Positions 10,246 through 22,459 of a stretch of 64,000 nt of DNA are shown in pieces. The DNA comes from Anthonomus grandis grandis. Its lineage: Eukaryota > Arthropoda > Insecta > Coleoptera > Curculionidae. Positions within the stretch are counted from its first letter, which is position 1, and each line of letters starts with the position of its first letter. The notes under the pieces are model-generated. The model was not told where the DNA came from and made no database searches. It saw only the letters and a list, made by a program, of their open reading frames with translations. The translations under genes and the position numbers were made by a program. Location of the stretch: assembly GCF_022605725.1 (NCBI RefSeq), contig NC_065558.1:3410001-3474000 (forward strand), in the 5' to 3' direction.

Positions 10246-13004
10246 TTAGTTCGCAGTGTTAGAAAAGTAAGATTTGACAGCTTTTCGAAATAAGACAGCC
10301 GAGGTTTTAGCTTTAAGGTTATTTGGCAATGAATTATATACCTTAACCGCACTATAACTGAAAGACCCTTGGAATTTGGAAGTTTTATGATTTGGTATCA
10401 AAAGGTTTGATTTCATTTCACGGCCATGTATGCTGTTATGACTGGATAATTTGTCATATAGATATTGGGGAAGTTTATTATGGAGTACCTTATAAACAAG
10501 AATAGCCATATTGATTTTATAACGTTCATCCAAAGTCAACCAGCCAGAGGCAAGAAATAACGAAGTGACGTGATCAAATTTTCTTCTATCGTAGCAAAAC
10601 TTTAGGCAAGCATTTAGTAGCTTTTGTAGGCTTAACTTGTCCTTTTGAGCAAGAGCTGGCCTTAATTTGAGTTTAACATCAGAAGATAAAATATCCTTAT
10701 GCATGTATAGAATTCTCAATTTATAATAGGCTTTTTGTAAAATACTGGAAATATGTTTTACAAAATTAAGCTGATTATCAAGAAGAATGCCTAGGTTTCT
10801 TTCGCAGTCAGATGGTTGTATAATATTTCCATCGACAATAACATTTAAATTCAAATGATAAGATTTAGGCATTCCAAAAAGTAATAGTTTAGATTTAGTA
10901 CCGTTGAGAGCCAGCAGCCATGAAAATTAGACACCTGTACAATTTGATTTAAATCGGTATTAATGCGTGCTAAGCCAGTCATCAGTTCATTTATCGGAAA
11001 AGCTGAGTAGAGTTGGACGTCATCTGCATATTGGTGAGACTTGCAGTTATGCAGGAATTCAGAAAAATCACAAGTATAAATCAAAAATAGTAGTGGCCCC
11101 AAAATGCTGCCTTGAGGAACTCCCTGATTAATATTTAAATATTCTGAAAAGGTGGAATTTAAGCGCACTCTTTGCTTTCTATTACTTAAGTAATCACAAA
11201 GTAGACTCAGCGCCGACTCGTGTAATCCAAAATATTTTAGTTTGGTAAGAAGAAGAGAGTGATCCAGAGTATCAAACGCTTTGCTATAGTCCAGCAGCAC
11301 TAATGCAGTAACCTCTCTATTATCCAAAGCACTAAAAATATCATCACATACATGCAATAGTGCTGTCATGGTACCATGCTGCGATCGAAACCCTGACTGA
11401 GTACTAGGAATTATGGAATTAAGTCTAAAAAAATCATTTAATTGCATATACATGGCCTTTTCCAATATTTTAGAAAGGGTTGGCAATATACTTATAGGTC
11501 GATAATGAGAAAATTCCGTAGGGGTATTATTTTTTGGGATGGGCAGTAAATCAGCATTCTTCCATTCAGATGGAAATTTTGATAATACAAGTGCTTTATT
11601 AATTATAAAAGTTATATAGGATGTTAAATAAGGAACTAAAAGTGAAATCATTTTAATGCCCATGCCATCAGAACCAGTTGCAGTAGTTTTTATACTACAA
11701 ATTATTTTTTCGACTTGCTTTTCAGAAACTTCTTTAAATTGAAATAGTTTCTTAACATTAGGGTGTACTTTATTGGTATACTTAGTTTTAAGGCCATTAT
11801 TAGTGCATACCGTATTTACCTTGGGAATGCTATTAATAAAAAAAGAATTAAGTCCATCAGGTGCGTTTCGAGAATCGCTAATAATTATGGAAGGAGAAAC
11901 TTTAGATGTTATGTTAAGAGAATTCAATGTTTTCCAAAAACAAGTAGGGTTAGATTTAAATTGTTCATTCAAGTAGGCTTTCTTTTCGCTACGTACTGCA
12001 CCCGTTACAAAATTCCTAATTTGTTTGTATTCATTAAGCGCAGCATCAGTTTTTAGTTTTTTATACTTCGTGAGGGCTTTTTGTCTAAGTTTCATCATAA
12101 ATCGTATATTGTCAGTAATCCATGGAGCTTTACTTTTAGTGAACTTGGAGGTTTTAAAGGGCGCATGAATATCAAATACATCAATTACGTTTTTTTGGAA
12201 AAAAGTTACCATTTCATCAATATCAGTAAGGTTAAATATATTTTGCCAGTTAATTTTTAAAATGTCATTAAGAAAATCTACAAAAACAAAATTTGAATAG
12301 TCCCTGTAAGTACGTAAAGACTTTGGTGTACGGGTTTTTTCAAGGTTCAACTTACTTAATACTAAACAATGATCGGATATGTCATCCATATTAATAACCT
12401 GCACATCCGTGATTAAGCCAGGAGCCGAAGTAACAAGAACATCAATTAACTTGGCTCCAATGTTTGAAATTCGAGTTGGAGACTGAACCACTTGGGTTAA
12501 ATTATATTTATTTAAAAGACTGTTAACACAAATATACCCAGGGCTGCCAGTATCCAACATATCTACATTCAAATCTTCCCCAAAAACTACATTATCAGAA
12601 TGAGTTAAAAAACTAACTATAGAATTTTCCAAATCGTCCAAACCAGAATCAAGATTAATAGATGGTGGTCGGTAAAGTGAACCAAAGATTATAACTTTGC
12701 CATTAATTTTTGCGCGGAACCATATTTGCTCTAAAGCACTAATTTGTGGTGGGGCGTCTAAAACTTCAAATTTTAAAGAACTACGTATATAAAAAGCGAC
12801 ACCACCGCCACGTCCATTTCTATCTTTACGAATAATATTGTAATTAGAAAGATTAATACCACCGTTTTTAATCGAATCGTTTAACCAAGTTTCGGATAGT
12901 CCAATTATATCATATTCCTCGGCCTCCACAAACTCGTAAAAGCTGTCAAACTGTGAACAAAGTGAATCAATAAGCACAAAGAAATTTGGAGGAACCCATG
13001 CCAT
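10246..13004 (-). pseudogene. Non-LTR endonuclease-reverse transcriptase, frameshifted
   Basis: An open frame of 717 codons (13004-10851) is followed by a second of 208 codons (10872-10246) that continues the same protein after a frameshift near 10,900. An apurinic-type endonuclease occupies residues 1-220: GLSETWLN at 35-42 (E38) and SDH at 210-212. The usual GD(F/L)N motif reads GEDLN at 143-147, an extra acidic residue. The reverse transcriptase spans about 440-700, with SGFRSQHG, VPQGSILGPLLF and the catalytic YADD at 659-662. The second frame carries the thumb and C-terminus (GILLDNQLNFVKHI onward); a stretch near LRPALAQKDK looks internally deleted. The enzyme nicks DNA and copies its RNA into the break. 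This copy is probably dead but relatively young. Confidence 0.9.
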
Positions 13005-13209
13005 CTTCTTTAAGTACTAGTGAAATTAACAGTAATTGCTGCTCAATTAGTGGTAAACTGATTAATGGCATTTCCATGGCAAGATGCTATTGATTCGCTT
13101 ACTAATACTTTTGTACTTTTACTTTGCTTCCATTAACAGAGAAGAGAGTAAAAAACAATTATGTCTATCGAAACTAAAAATACCTTTGGTTGGAATGATA
13201 TTTCAATTA

Positions 13210-14470
13210 GATGATTATTTTCAATTTTTTTATTGAACTTGGACATTTTCCAGATCTACTTCAAAAGAGCTTCGGTCATTCCGATTTTCAAGGGGAGGAG
13301 CCGGGAATAGGCCAGTTTTTCTTTTGCCTTACCAAAATTGTGGAAAATCTTATTAAATCTAGAACGATAGCCTTTCTCAAAAAGCATCCTTAATAAATTT
13401 CAATATGGTTTTCAAGAGTCTAAAGGCACTAATGACGCCACTTTTGAGGTGCTAGAAAAATTATATTTAAACCTTAATATGGGTCACTGCGCGTCTATAG
13501 TATTCTCCGACATCTCTAAAGCTTTTGATTATGTATGCTTTAATATTTTATTAAAGAAATTGGAGTTCAATCTGTAAATTTTAAAAACGCCAGCAAATCA
13601 GTTCCGGCGTTCTTTAATATTTGGTATTGAGTCCCCTTTTATTTCTCCTCTATGTAAATGATTTATCCAGTAAAGTAAAGTGTGTAGTTTTTGCCGATGA
13701 CACTACCATTTTGTGGCATCACAAAGACTCCACCTATGAAGACCTTAAACAAGACCCAAATATTGCTCAGACGCTAACCTGTTAACTTTCTAAATATCCA
13801 AAACTAATCTAATAGGAGCCAATTACTGTGTAGCAAATTTAAAAGAATGCAGGTTCTTGGGACTCTTTATTGACAGCAAAGTGAAGTTTGAAAACTCATA
13901 TTAGTAATTTATGCAGTAAGGTATCTTCTTTTATGTTATGCCATCCGCACTATGAGAACCGAGGTTGGTGCCGTACTGGCAAGAAATGTGTATTTCGCTC
14001 TTGTGAAATTACATCTCAGATATGGAATATGCTTCTGGGCCTGTTATAATATGACTCTATTCAAATCTGTTTGCTTAATGCATAGAGTACAGCTCAATGA
14101 TCTTTTATCCAGACAAAACATATACTCGGTCTTCGCACGTTATTAGCCTACCTATACCCCATTCCACTTTGACAAAGAAGTCTGTGATTTTAGATAGTAA
14201 AAAACTATTTAATCCTCTACCAATTGGCATTAGGAAAATTAAAGACTAAAGAAAATTCGAAGCATTAAAAAATGCTAACTAACTATGGATTTTATCGTGT
14301 GGACAAATATTTCGAACACCAATTTTAAGGAAAGTTATAGTAGTGTTAGTTCTGATATTGTGCGCATTAATATTATTTTATTAATTTACTTTCTTTTATA
14401 TTTGTGTTTTTATTTTGTTTAGATTTGTCAATAACATTTAATGTTATGATAAAAAAGCATATTTGATTTG
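13210..14470 (+). pseudogene. Jockey-like reverse transcriptase, 5'-truncated and decayed
   Basis: Piecewise translation follows non-LTR reverse transcriptase order. ELGHFPDLLQKSF, IPIFKG and a FLKKH stretch lie at 13235-13390. FQESKGTNDATFEVLEKLY and SDISKAFD follow near 13410-13530. LLFLLYVNDL and the catalytic VVFADDTT lie near 13640-13710. GLFIDSKVKFEN is near 13865, and FALVKLHLRYGICFWACYN is near 13995-14050. Frames change several times and stops are present. The end near 14470 (AAAAAAGCATATTTGATTTGATT) resembles the A-rich tail of Jockey-type elements. Its plus orientation and different sequence separate it from the CR1/Jockey-like copy just to its left. Confidence 0.85.
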
Positions 14471-14508
14471 ATTATCTCAGATTTTTTTCACAAGTAATTT
14501 GCAATATC

Positions 14509-14636
14509 AATTTATCCTTATTATTAGGTGAAAAATTATCCTTTTTAAAATTGTAAGGAAAGATAAATACATGAAAAAATCATGTTTTTATCTTTAATTA
14601 CTACATTCATCAGGAAAGGAAGGATAAGGACAAATT
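14509..14636. mobile_element. Fold-back element of about 128 bp
   Basis: The outer arms AATTTATCCTTATTAT (14509-14524) and AGGATAAGGACAAATT (14621-14636) are inverted at 13 of 16 positions. The inner arms AAAGATAAATACATG (14559-14573) and CATGTTTTTATCTTT (14581-14595) match at 14 of 15. The whole segment can fold on itself, as in a MITE or fold-back transposon. It lies just after the tail of the preceding retrotransposon. Confidence 0.6.
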
Positions 14637-14639
14637 AAT

Positions 14640-16139
14640 CAAAATGGTTCTTTTTTATATCTACTCAAGTTCAGGGATGTTAATTGTTGTTTCGTGCATC
14701 ACCTAAATCTTTAAAAACTAATTTTTTTTATTATTTACTGTATTTATTTACAGCTATTTAAATCTCGCGCCAATATTCCGAACTGAATAGACAACTGACT
14801 TCCATCTGCGACGCCGCTGCTTATATACTCGGCAGAACGCTGTTCCGCAAGATTCTCGCCAACCTTCGAGACGTCGTGCGGCCACTTGTGTCATTTCAGA
14901 GAAGATGATTTCAAAAGCATCAAACTTTTGCAAAAAATCTAAAAAACCATGTGACTCAAATTTTTAAAATTGATGTACTGTTTCACGCATATTAATTAGA
15001 AGGTTCCTGGGTGGTCCAACTGACTTAAATTAAATAAAAACTGTTTAACGTTAAACATTTTAGTGTAATCTCTAAGAAAGACGTTAACATTATCTCCAAT
15101 GACCCAGCAAAATCCAATTAAAGTACACAGCTCATTCTCGGGCGTTGCAACTAATTTCCTCGACCACACATAAAGACCCGCTCTGTTTTACCCAGTTTTA
15201 TGTTAATTAGTTTAATATCCGCGCTATGCTACGCCTTTTCAATCGCCGCATAGAGAACTAATTGAATTTTTTCCATTAATCATGGAGAATGTTCGGTGCG
15301 AGGCCTTAGCGCCCCGAAAACGTCATGTCAAATTATATTCTGTCTTTTTTTCTCCGTGAGGATTTGGAGAAAGAAGGATGTTCTCGTGGGGCCATTGATG
15401 AAAAAAAAACCCGACCGCCTCTCCCTCCCTCCCCCATGACTAAATTAGTTTTAAAAGATAGATTAAATGGGGGTTTTTGTATTGTAAAATGCGGCCGTGT
15501 CAAGTGTCTTGATAAATTGCCTTAATAAAGGTGGGATTTTTTGCACGGTTTATTGTCCGGGTAGGCTTAATTTAAAGTGACTCGTCGATTTTAGAGTAGC
15601 TTATTTGGGATTTTTATTTGCTTAGTTAATTGGATTTTTTTTATCGATGATGGGCTTATGTGGGTCCGTTTTAGGGATGGTATTTGGGGGGTAAAGTCAA
15701 ATACAAGCAATGGATCTATCAAACGGTTTAACTGAGGGCATCTTGGGTTTAAATTAAGCTTTATTTATAGCTTTCATCGTTTTGTCCTATGATATTATAG
15801 GAACAGATCAAATTATATTAAAAAGTTATTTCCTACACTATACCCTAATTTCAAATTTATGAGAAATCGAGTTTTAGGAGTAAGTGACAAGAAACTATGG
15901 AGGTGATATAAACCTAAATATTTTGTAAAAAATACTGGAGAATCTTGGCAGAAAAATGTCATCATATCTATGTACCCCTATCTATAGTTATTATGTATTT
16001 TTAATAAAGACATTCGTAATAAGATTAGTTCCCGATATAGCAATTATATATATATTATCTCATGTGCTATAAAATAAGTGATGTAAAACTGATATTTATT
16101 TAATAAAATACAATTATGCAAAATGGTAAAAATTTGTAT
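14640..16139. other. Unassigned DNA with a moderately GC-rich part
   Basis: About 14760-14890 and 15100-15540 are richer in CpG than their neighbours (for example TCTGCGACGCCGCTGC) and contain no recognised repeat. Only one short open frame (15325-15525) is visible and it is not recognisable. This may be unique host DNA. The remainder is AT-rich. Confidence 0.4.
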
Positions 16140-16450
16140 CTGAAAACACACTATTAAGAAATCTATAAAATATTTAATTTACATAAAAATTTTTCTTACT
16201 AGGTTGACCTTTATTCTTAAAACACACATGCATAGTTCCTAAACGGAAATATTACTTATATTTAAAGCTAACTATATCATTAATAAATATTTTTTGACGA
16301 CGTCACTGGTGATAATTCCTTGTGTCGGTGGCATTGAGCGGCATTGCCATGTCATTACCTTTTCCTCTAAAATTACATTATCTACATCCACTTAACGTTG
16401 AATATCAACTTGATTAGAGTGTCTTATCATAGTCTTATATAGTATTAAAA
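16140..16450. repeat. Dispersed repeat of about 330 bp, copy 1
   Basis: Shares ordered blocks with 17540-17880: TATAAAATATTTAATTT near the start, TTAATAAATATTTTTTG, GACGTCACTGGT, GATTCCTTGTGTCGGT-like text, GAGCGGC and TTGCGATGT-like blocks. Both copies point the same way. It lacks coding potential; class unknown. Confidence 0.75.
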
Positions 16451-16459
16451 AAATGTTAG

Positions 16460-18470
16460 ATTTGAAAAAAGAGCAAATACAGGGCGGAAATCATACCAAG
16501 AATCAAAAAAAATTCGACAAATTTAATAAATACAAAGAATACAAAAAATATTTGGAAAGTCAAAGCCTCAAATAGAACATTTAAATAATGTTTCTATCTA
16601 TACAAATTATCTATACAAAAAACCAAAAATAAAAAAGAGATCGCTGATATCTATTCTAAAGATAGATTAATTACAAATAAAATTCTAATTGCAAATAAAT
16701 AAATAACACCTACTTTTCAAAATTAGGTCAGGATCTAGTAGCCTAAAAATCCTTCAATTCTCCTCTAAAGTATAAAATTAATAATAACCACCACCAAATG
16801 AGACCATGTAGTAAATGCAATAAAGCAGCTTAACGACAACACACCACATATAACTCATTAATTTCTATATTCAAAAGCCATCAACATACTGTTTTAATTA
16901 AATAATTTTAACAGGAAAGTATCCCCAAGCTCTTAACTTAAGACTAATTAAGCCAATTAATAGTGTCTAATTAATGTCCAATAATAGACATATTTTCATA
17001 TCTGCACTATTTGCAAAAAATATTTGAGAAATTATTAAAAGAACAAATATTTGCTTTCTGAGAAATATACACTGTTCTATCTCCAAAGCAATTTGGGTAT
17101 AAATCAAAAATTTCAATACAAGACGCTACTGTATAACTTACCAATAAAATTCATTCCGGTTTAGATAAAAACGAAAAAAATTATGTTTGCCTAAGTGAAT
17201 AACCGAAACTTGAACATGATTTACCTCAAGAAACAGTTCTTGGGCCAATACTGTTTTCTATTTATATAAACGGAGTATTGCGAGGTAAATACGAAGGGCA
17301 AATCTCTTCATTTGCCGATGATACCGTTATATTCTATGACGAAACTTTTTGGGGATGTAAAGGCACAAGCAGAGGGTAAAATAGCTAATATTAAGAATTG
17401 GCTTGATGAAATGTCTCTAACATTGAAAGACTAGAATTAGTAAACAACAACTTTGTGAGGCAACAGGATATATCTTATTCCAAGCAAAAGAAAATTATAG
17501 ACATTCTTATCCCTAAAACCGCTTCTAAATTATTCCGCTTATGAAGAAATCTATAATAATTATAAAATATTTAATTTCCATAAAAATTATTTTATTAGAT
17601 AAGTACATACCTTTACTCTAGTGAAGTACGCTAAAAAATGCATAAAGAGTTTATTAACCGGTAATATTATTTATAATTTAAAGCATAATCTATTATTAAT
17701 AAATATTTTTTGCCGACGTCACTGGTAAAGATTCCTTGTGTCGGTTAAATCAATCATGCGATCGAGCGGCGTTGCGATGTTATTCCCTTTTTCTCTAATA
17801 TACGTTTTCTGAATTTATTTAACTTTAAATATTGACTTTTTATTAAAAATACTTCATATTTTATTAAAGAAAAACAGTAGTATTATTTTTGTGCGTGTCA
17901 AAATAAGTGACAAATGTTTATGATATTATAATTTTTTTTTTACATAAGTAATTGGCCTCATTGCATCAGAGATGTTTCAAGCAAATAAACTGCCTATAGT
18001 TCTACAGCAATGCTAAGCACAAAACAATAAATATCTAGGAGTGTAAATTGATAATTTGTTAAAGCAGAACATGTACATGTACATATCGAGAATGTCGTCA
18101 AATTAAACAAATATTAGACCCTTACCAAATTAAAGTACTATACTACTCGTTTTCTGTATTCTCTCATATTCAATATAGAATTTTAAGTTTGGATAGGGCA
18201 TACGAAGTACATCTAAAAAAAGCTGAAAACAATGCAAAAACTTCTAAAAATAACGTTTAATAAAGAAAAGATAATACTCCAGCGATATACTGTCTGAGGA
18301 GAGTGGTTTGTTAAATATTCATCAAATATTTTGCTTTAAGATGACAAGAGAGTATAAGGATAGAACCGAACTACAATACAAGACGAGACATAAAAAGACA
18401 AACAATAATATAATTTTAAATACGCATATAACCCACGCACAAATTTCTCATTTCAGTGAGTTTTAGGGAT
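16460..18470 (+). pseudogene. Non-LTR reverse transcriptase, strongly decayed
   Basis: Recognisable pieces in order on the plus strand are: KIFEKLLKEQIFAF near 17015; LSPKQFGYKSKISIQDAT near 17085; LPQETVLGPILFSIYINGVL near 17220; and ISSFADDTVIFYD near 17300, which holds the catalytic Asp pair. KYLGV lies near 18025 and the C-terminal AYEVHLKKAENNAKTS near 18200. Between about 17540 and 17880 the homology is interrupted by a copy of the 330-bp repeat. Many stops. Endonuclease not recognised. Confidence 0.75.
17540..17880. repeat. Dispersed repeat of about 330 bp, copy 2, inside a retrotransposon
   Basis: Second copy of the repeat at 16140-16450, with the same block order and orientation. 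Reverse transcriptase homology lies on both sides (palm before, thumb after), so this copy appears to have inserted into the older retrotransposon. Terminal repeats or target duplications were not resolved. Confidence 0.7.
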
Positions 18471-18869
18471 TTATTTATTTTTGCACATTTAGAAAATATT
18501 TTGCATGGTTAAGATAATTTTTTTTTCTCACTATTTCTAACATTAATATTATTTTTAATTTATATGTTGATAGTGAATTATTTTTCAACCGAATTGAATA
18601 CAAATTAATTTTATTCTAGGACTATATTTTCTTCATTATAATCATCATATAAGCAGGGTGTGTAAAATTTTCTTAGACTTTGAGTGTAAAAAATTAATCA
18701 GGTTTTAACCACGACCTGATCAGCTGATTCATCTTGTATGTACTTCCAGTATTCCCCCTCCAGTTCCTCTTAGATTTATGAAAATTTTAAATCAAAGTGC
18801 AGAACCTTAATGAGTCAAACTGCTTTAGTCTGCCTCTTTGGCAACTTAATCTAATCAAGGCCTTTTGCG

Positions 18870-18900
<31 letters not shown>

Positions 18901-19699
18901 TTCTTAAGGGCAGTTAATGCACCTTCAATGGATGTTCCTAGTTTTTTTTTAATTGGTGTTTTAGATAATTAATAATTTTTGATAATTAGTTTTTTTTTTA
19001 AATTAAGCCAAGACGATCAGTACACGTCAATGTATGTAATGAATAAATAAATAAGTATGTAACCTTATCAAAGTGAGCAACCATAATAATAGTAATAATA
19101 ATTTTAATTATTAAACATGAATTAATAAGTAATGACAGTTAATTTTACTGTAATTATAACCACATAATAGTGATAGCGCAATAAGCTGACCGAACAAGGA
19201 TTAATGTAAGTACAAAACATTTTAAACGAAGATTATCATGAAAGAAACAACTTACATCGAATTCTTTCACAGTTTACCAATAAGGAATATTCTAACAAGA
19301 TGAATTATAATTTTTTTAAAATTATAAATGTTATACGACTGCGCCTGAAAATGTTTTTAATCTCTTTTGGCCAATAAAATTAATATTCTTATACTATTTT
19401 CTTAACTAATCATATAATATTTTTCGATTTATTATTATTGTTCATTATTATTATTTATAATAGAGAACATTTTTAAATATTTTGAGAATGAAGAAACTTG
19501 ATTTCGTCATACAAAGCAAAATGGTCGTAATTGTACCCGCTATAACTAGCGAACGGTTTATCGGCCAAGAAAATTTTTTAAATGAATTTTTTAGGTTTTT
19601 TGAGACAAACAACTTTTTCATTGACAATGTTGCAATAGATAATTTTTTTCTATCCCAAAAAGCGAACAAACACTTTTTTGGGTACTTTGGGGCCATCTA
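18471..19699. other. AT-rich unassigned DNA with an (AT)n run
   Basis: An (AT)10 microsatellite at 18871-18891 runs into a T-tract. An AAGCAGGGTGT motif lies at 18651-18661. Overlapping open frames on both strands at 19451-19706 are not recognisable. Confidence 0.5.
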
Positions 19700-22459
19700 T
19701 AGGTAGAAAAGTTTATAAAGAACCGGCTGCTCAATATGCGCACAAACTCATTTTTCAACACAAAATCGATAGAAAATCCGGTGACGACCGCAATATATTT
19801 TCTCTCGCTTCTTATTAAAGAAACCGCAAGAACAAAGCAGCCGCCGTACTTCGTTTCTTTGTACCTGCCGGGGATTTAAAGCCTATGACGTAGCCTGAAG
19901 GCCTACTCAGTGTCGTCTCGTACGGGAAGTGAGTTAATCGTGTTACAAGGCATTTAAAATCTGTTGTGTATTTTTTTTTAAAGTATAATAGTGAAATAGA
20001 CTATAGTTTTTTTAACTAGACTATCCGATTTTTATTGTAAAAGATAAGTAAAATTGGTTTAAATTATTCAATTGTCTAATAATTTAAAAAAATAAATGAA
20101 AATTAATTACTGTTAAAAATTATAATATTTAAAATATACTTTGATTTTGAGTGACAAAATAATAGGTATTTAACTTGTAGGTATATATGTACAGCCTAGA
20201 ATGTGCATGTGTATATTAATTTTTTTACTTTCTATTTTTTTTAGATGTCACCTAAGAAAGTAGGCAAACAAGGACAAATAATTCACAGCCAAGAGAGAGA
20301 GATTATTTCTAACGTGGCAGCTTTTATGAAAAAAGAAGCAGAGCAAGGAATTACTATTCCTTTGAAAAATGTTAGGTAAGTGAACAATATAAATTCATAT
20401 TTTATTGTAGGATGTTTCCAAATTTTAATTTTTATTGTATTGATAACCTACAATAATAGTATATAATTATTTTAGACAACGTACGTTAGCTGCCACTCGA
20501 GTATCCCAGTCAACTTAGAGAAGAGTGGTCTAAGAGTCAGAAAATATAGAAAATATACCTTCCTGTTCCTTTACCAGTCCAAGGAAAAAAAGGTTAAGAA
20601 AATCTTAGAAGATTGGTAACATTACTTTGACCCAAATTAAACATATAAAACAAATAGTGTATTATTTCTACATAGTTGAAAAAAGAAGACCTACTCTAAA
20701 ATGTAAGTACAGTATATTTCAGTTAGTTGTAAAACCCAAGTAATTTACTTACCCTACATTGCAATATAACACCAGAATGCTTTATTATTTAGACAAAAGT
20801 GGCACCTGTTAAGTATTTTTTTGGGTTTGACATAAAATAACCATATAGAGTATATTTATTTATTTACATTTTTAAATATAAACTTATTATGTTATGTTAT
20901 TTTCTTTCCAGTAATACTTCAAAAGCTTCTTGATCGGGCTATTATTCAAGAGCCTATAAGTACACCAACCTGATCAAAATTGCTGAAAAAAATTGGATTT
21001 AATGCTGGAGGAAGAAATGGTTTCATAAATAATGGGTTACTGATTTTTCGCTGAGGTAAAATTTTTTAGTTATTTCTATATAAAGTAATACCAAAAATGA
21101 TATTAAAATGTAATACGCAGAAATGATACTCTTAGTTCGTTGATTGGATAAGCGGGTACTTATACTTTTCAGTCCCAGTTCCCTACCCATATTTTCACCT
21201 ATAATATTTAATCAACCTTTTACCATTATCAATATTGATATTTTGATAATTAATACCACACTGACAACTTTATACGATTATTTTAAAATCTTTTATTCTT
21301 CTCTTTTTAGGGTCAAAAAGCGCAGACTATCATGATGACATGAACCATCACAACTTCATGAAATGAGCCGAAAATCAGTTAATTCCAAATTTACTACCTA
21401 ATTCCGTCCTAGTATTAGACAATGCAGCTTATCACAATGTGTCTGTAGTCAAGAATGTTACATCTGGAAGTAAAAAGCAGGAAATAGTTGACTGGCTCAA
21501 GGAACGTAATTTTACATTTGATGCAAAACTCACCAAGACAGAGTTATATGAAATAGTGTCTGAAAATAAAAAAAAGTATCCTGTAAAAACCAAGTTGGAC
21601 GACCTAATGGAAAAGCATGGACACATTGTGTTACGTTTGCCTCCATACCACCCAGAGCTTAATCCGATAGAAAAAATTTGGGCAACTGTTAAGAATTGGG
21701 TGGCAAGCAGAAATTCCACTTTTAAATTGGCGGATGTCGAAACTTTGACAAGGCAGAAATTTGCGGAAATTTCAAATGATGAGTGGATAAATATTTGCAA
21801 CTATATAGACAACATAGAAAAACAATATTTCGAAAGTCATCACCTTTTTGATGAAGCATTGGATTCTTTAAGATTTACAGTAAATACAGGCTCATCTGAT
21901 GAAGAGATCGAATGGTCTACATCGGATGAATCTGATTTAGGTTGTAATACACTATCTGATAGTGAATAAAAATATATAATATGTAAAATAATGAAATAAA
22001 ACTTTAAGCTTATACCAAATTGTTTCTTTACACAAGTCGTTTAAAATACCTAATCCTTAAAAAAAATGCGAATAAAGAATAATTTTCAGCTACCTATTTG
22101 AAGTCCTGTTTTAAAAATAATTAGCGAACTGCATCCTCCTGTAAGTAAAACTATTTTTTATTAGATTTTTAATAGGCACATCACAATGCTAAATATATAA
22201 TTATAATTTTAATAATTTTAATTTATCTACATTTTTTTAAACTAAATCAAACGTACTTATAATATCGCTAGCTATACCTACTAAAAATCTAGGGCTATTT
22301 AAACTCTAGCACAAATAAATATCAATAATTTCAACAAGTGTGCCGCCTCCACTGTCTTCAGACCTCGACATAGTCATCTGACCCGACCGATAGAATAAAG
22401 AGATGCGCGGATTTTGCCGCCTGTTGATGTCACCGGTTCTTTATAAACTTTTCTAACTA
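19700..22459 (+). mobile_element. DDE transposon with 23-bp perfect TIRs and TA target site
   Basis: The sequence from 19704 to 19726, starting TAGAAAAGTTTATAAAG and ending CCGG, is the exact inverted complement of 22433-22455. One mismatch outward, the match continues to TATAG (19698) and CTATA (22461), so the ends are flanked by TA, the usual Tc1/mariner-superfamily target duplication. The element is about 2.76 kb and contains a broken, intron-bearing DDE transposase gene. The exact outer base is ambiguous by two positions, because TATA is present at each end. Confidence 0.88.
20245..21969 (+). pseudogene. IS630/Tc1/mariner-superfamily transposase with introns, broken
   Basis: Exon 1 (20245-20375) starts MSPKKVGKQGQIIHSQER and ends at a consensus donor AG/GTAAGT. 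Exon 2 starts at 20476 after TTTTAG and restores the frame across a 100-bp intron, but soon meets stops. The last exon begins after TTCTCTTTTTAG near 21310. It reads ADYHDDMNHHNFMK, then a stop, then SVLVLDNAAYHN with the second catalytic Asp. A 176-codon open frame (21439-21966) follows, with LPPYHPELNPIEKIW holding the final Glu. An acidic tail (SSDEEIEWSTSDESD) ends it. The central segment with the first Asp (DETW in relatives) is missing. The gene lies inside matching TIRs. The enzyme would mobilise the element; this copy cannot. Confidence 0.85.

Larger units (their letters stand above)
9882..13020 (-). mobile_element. CR1/Jockey-like non-LTR retrotransposon (copy 1)
   Basis: Minus-strand element. 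Its 3' end carries a (TTA)n microsatellite tail, seen as (TAA)n at 9882-9900 on the plus strand. A 3' untranslated region of about 350 bp follows, with a small hairpin at 9958-9970, and then the endonuclease-reverse transcriptase frame. The 5' end appears truncated around the start of the endonuclease, near 13005-13020. No ORF1 is present. A target duplication could not be identified. The 3' region is shared with the elements ending at 32925 and 45700. Confidence 0.85.

Noticed and set aside
19451..19706. Overlapping open frames just left of the DDE transposon
   Set aside because: Both strands open, low complexity (Phe/Asn-rich), no family; the frame runs into the TIR.
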